A stretch of DNA of 5,607 nt from Clostridiales bacterium (lineage in GTDB: Bacteria > Bacillota > Clostridia > Lachnospirales > Anaerotignaceae), in assembly GCA_018364635.1 (NCBI GenBank), contig JAGZLR010000094.1, positions 1 to 5,607 on the forward strand. Reading direction: 5' to 3'. The translations under genes were made by a program, and so were the position numbers. Below are positions 5,178-5,607 of the stretch, piece by piece. The notes below the pieces were generated by a model. The model searched no databases. It had not been told where the DNA came from and saw only the letters and a program-made list of their open reading frames with translations. Numbering within the stretch: the first letter of the stretch is position 1; every line of letters begins with the position of its first letter.

Positions 5178-5607
5178 TTATTCCAGATCCAAAAAATACT
5201 CATCAGGTGACTCTTTTTTTTGGGAAATGTCATATTTTACAGATAAAATTCTTCGGACAGAATCGTCAATTCTATCCTCTGTAATTTCCCCGTTTTCTAT
5301 CGCTTTTTTTAACGCTAATTTCGTTATGCCTACATCCTGGGGCATTAACAAAATATCCACCCCTGCCAACACAGCTTGTTTGGCCACAAACTCTGGTTCA
5401 TAATATTGACTGATCGCGCCCATGTTCAGCGCATCTGTAATGACAATTCCTTCAAATCCAAGCTTTTCTCGCAGCTGTCCTGTAATTATCTCTTCCGACA
5501 AGGAAGCCGGCAGATCTTCTTCTGTCGCCTTGGGCGTTTTTATATGGGCTGTCATAACAATCTGAGCCCCTGCATCAATCCCCATCTGAAAGGGCACAAA
5601 CTCTACC
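5178..5607 (-). CDS. Glycoside hydrolase family 3, C-terminal part (NagZ-type beta-N-acetylhexosaminidase; 5' end outside window)
   Basis: The last 142 codons of a family 3 glycoside hydrolase are visible. Reading from the edge, the block VPFQMGIDAGAQIVMTAHI (residues 4-22) belongs to the (beta/alpha)8 barrel. GFEGIVITDALNM (50-62) carries the likely nucleophile Asp58 in the TDAL motif used by NagZ-like enzymes. Next come AGVDILLMP (barrel end) and the final helix DDSVRRILSVKYDI, then a short acidic tail to the stop. The protein ends right after the barrel with no second alpha/beta-sandwich domain, which favours the NagZ type over beta-glucosidases. Such enzymes remove terminal N-acetylglucosamine from muropeptides or chito-oligosaccharides. 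The upstream KHFPGHG-type segment with the catalytic histidine, and any signal peptide or lipobox, lie outside the window, so location and substrate cannot be judged. It is separated from rel by a promoter region and is probably a separate transcription unit. Confidence 0.88.
   Translation of the reverse strand, partial: VEFVPFQMGIDAGAQIVMTAHIKTPKATEEDLPASLSEEIITGQLREKLGFEGIVITDALNMGAISQYYEPEFVAKQAVLAGVDILLMPQDVGITKLALKKAIENGEITEDRIDDSVRRILSVKYDISQKKESPDEYFLDLE

Noticed and set aside
1..5607. Mobile element, CRISPR array, toxin-antitoxin or defence island
   Set aside because: No spaced direct repeats, transposase or integrase sequence, terminal inverted repeats or unrecognised gene cluster is present. 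Every coding stretch is a known housekeeping family.

Overview
The window reads as an ordinary chromosomal housekeeping region of a low-to-moderate GC Gram-positive anaerobe. It most likely comes from Bacillota, class Clostridia, probably a Lachnospiraceae-like genome. That placement is inference. It rests on the gene order rel - dtd - metallo-hydrolase - hemZ - hisS, the presence of a bifunctional 'long' Rel, HemZ rather than HemN, purine-rich Shine-Dalgarno sites and a textbook SigA-type promoter. All supported genes lie on the minus strand, so transcription runs from high to low coordinates.

Layout in transcription order. At the right edge (5607-5178) is the C-terminal part of a family 3 glycoside hydrolase, probably a NagZ-type beta-N-acetylhexosaminidase; its start lies outside the window. 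Then comes a 137-nt, very AT-rich intergenic stretch (5177-5041). It holds a clear promoter (TTGAAA - 17 nt - TATAAT) and two inverted repeats that could be operators. From this promoter a tight run of genes follows: rel (ppGpp synthetase/hydrolase), dtd (D-aminoacyl-tRNA deacylase), an MBL-fold metallo-hydrolase of the glyoxalase II-like type, hemZ (radical SAM, coproporphyrinogen dehydrogenase family) and the 5' end of hisS (histidyl-tRNA synthetase), which runs off the left edge. Gaps inside the run are 12, 12, 12 and 24 nt with the starts chosen here, and no internal terminator is visible, so it is very probably one operon.

How the genes fit together. Rel senses uncharged tRNA on the ribosome and sets (p)ppGpp. 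Dtd removes D-amino acids and glycine mischarged onto tRNA. HisRS charges tRNA-His. The cluster therefore mixes tRNA-charging quality control with the alarm system that responds to failed charging. The metallo-hydrolase and HemZ are conserved passengers whose true substrates in such anaerobes are not settled.

I looked for mobile elements, CRISPR arrays, RNA genes, riboswitches or T-boxes, toxin-antitoxin pairs and hidden small genes, and found none I can support. I do not see a previously undescribed system. The points most worth a second look are the altered active-site motif of Dtd, the inverted repeat over the rel promoter, and the HemW-like cysteine pattern in HemZ.
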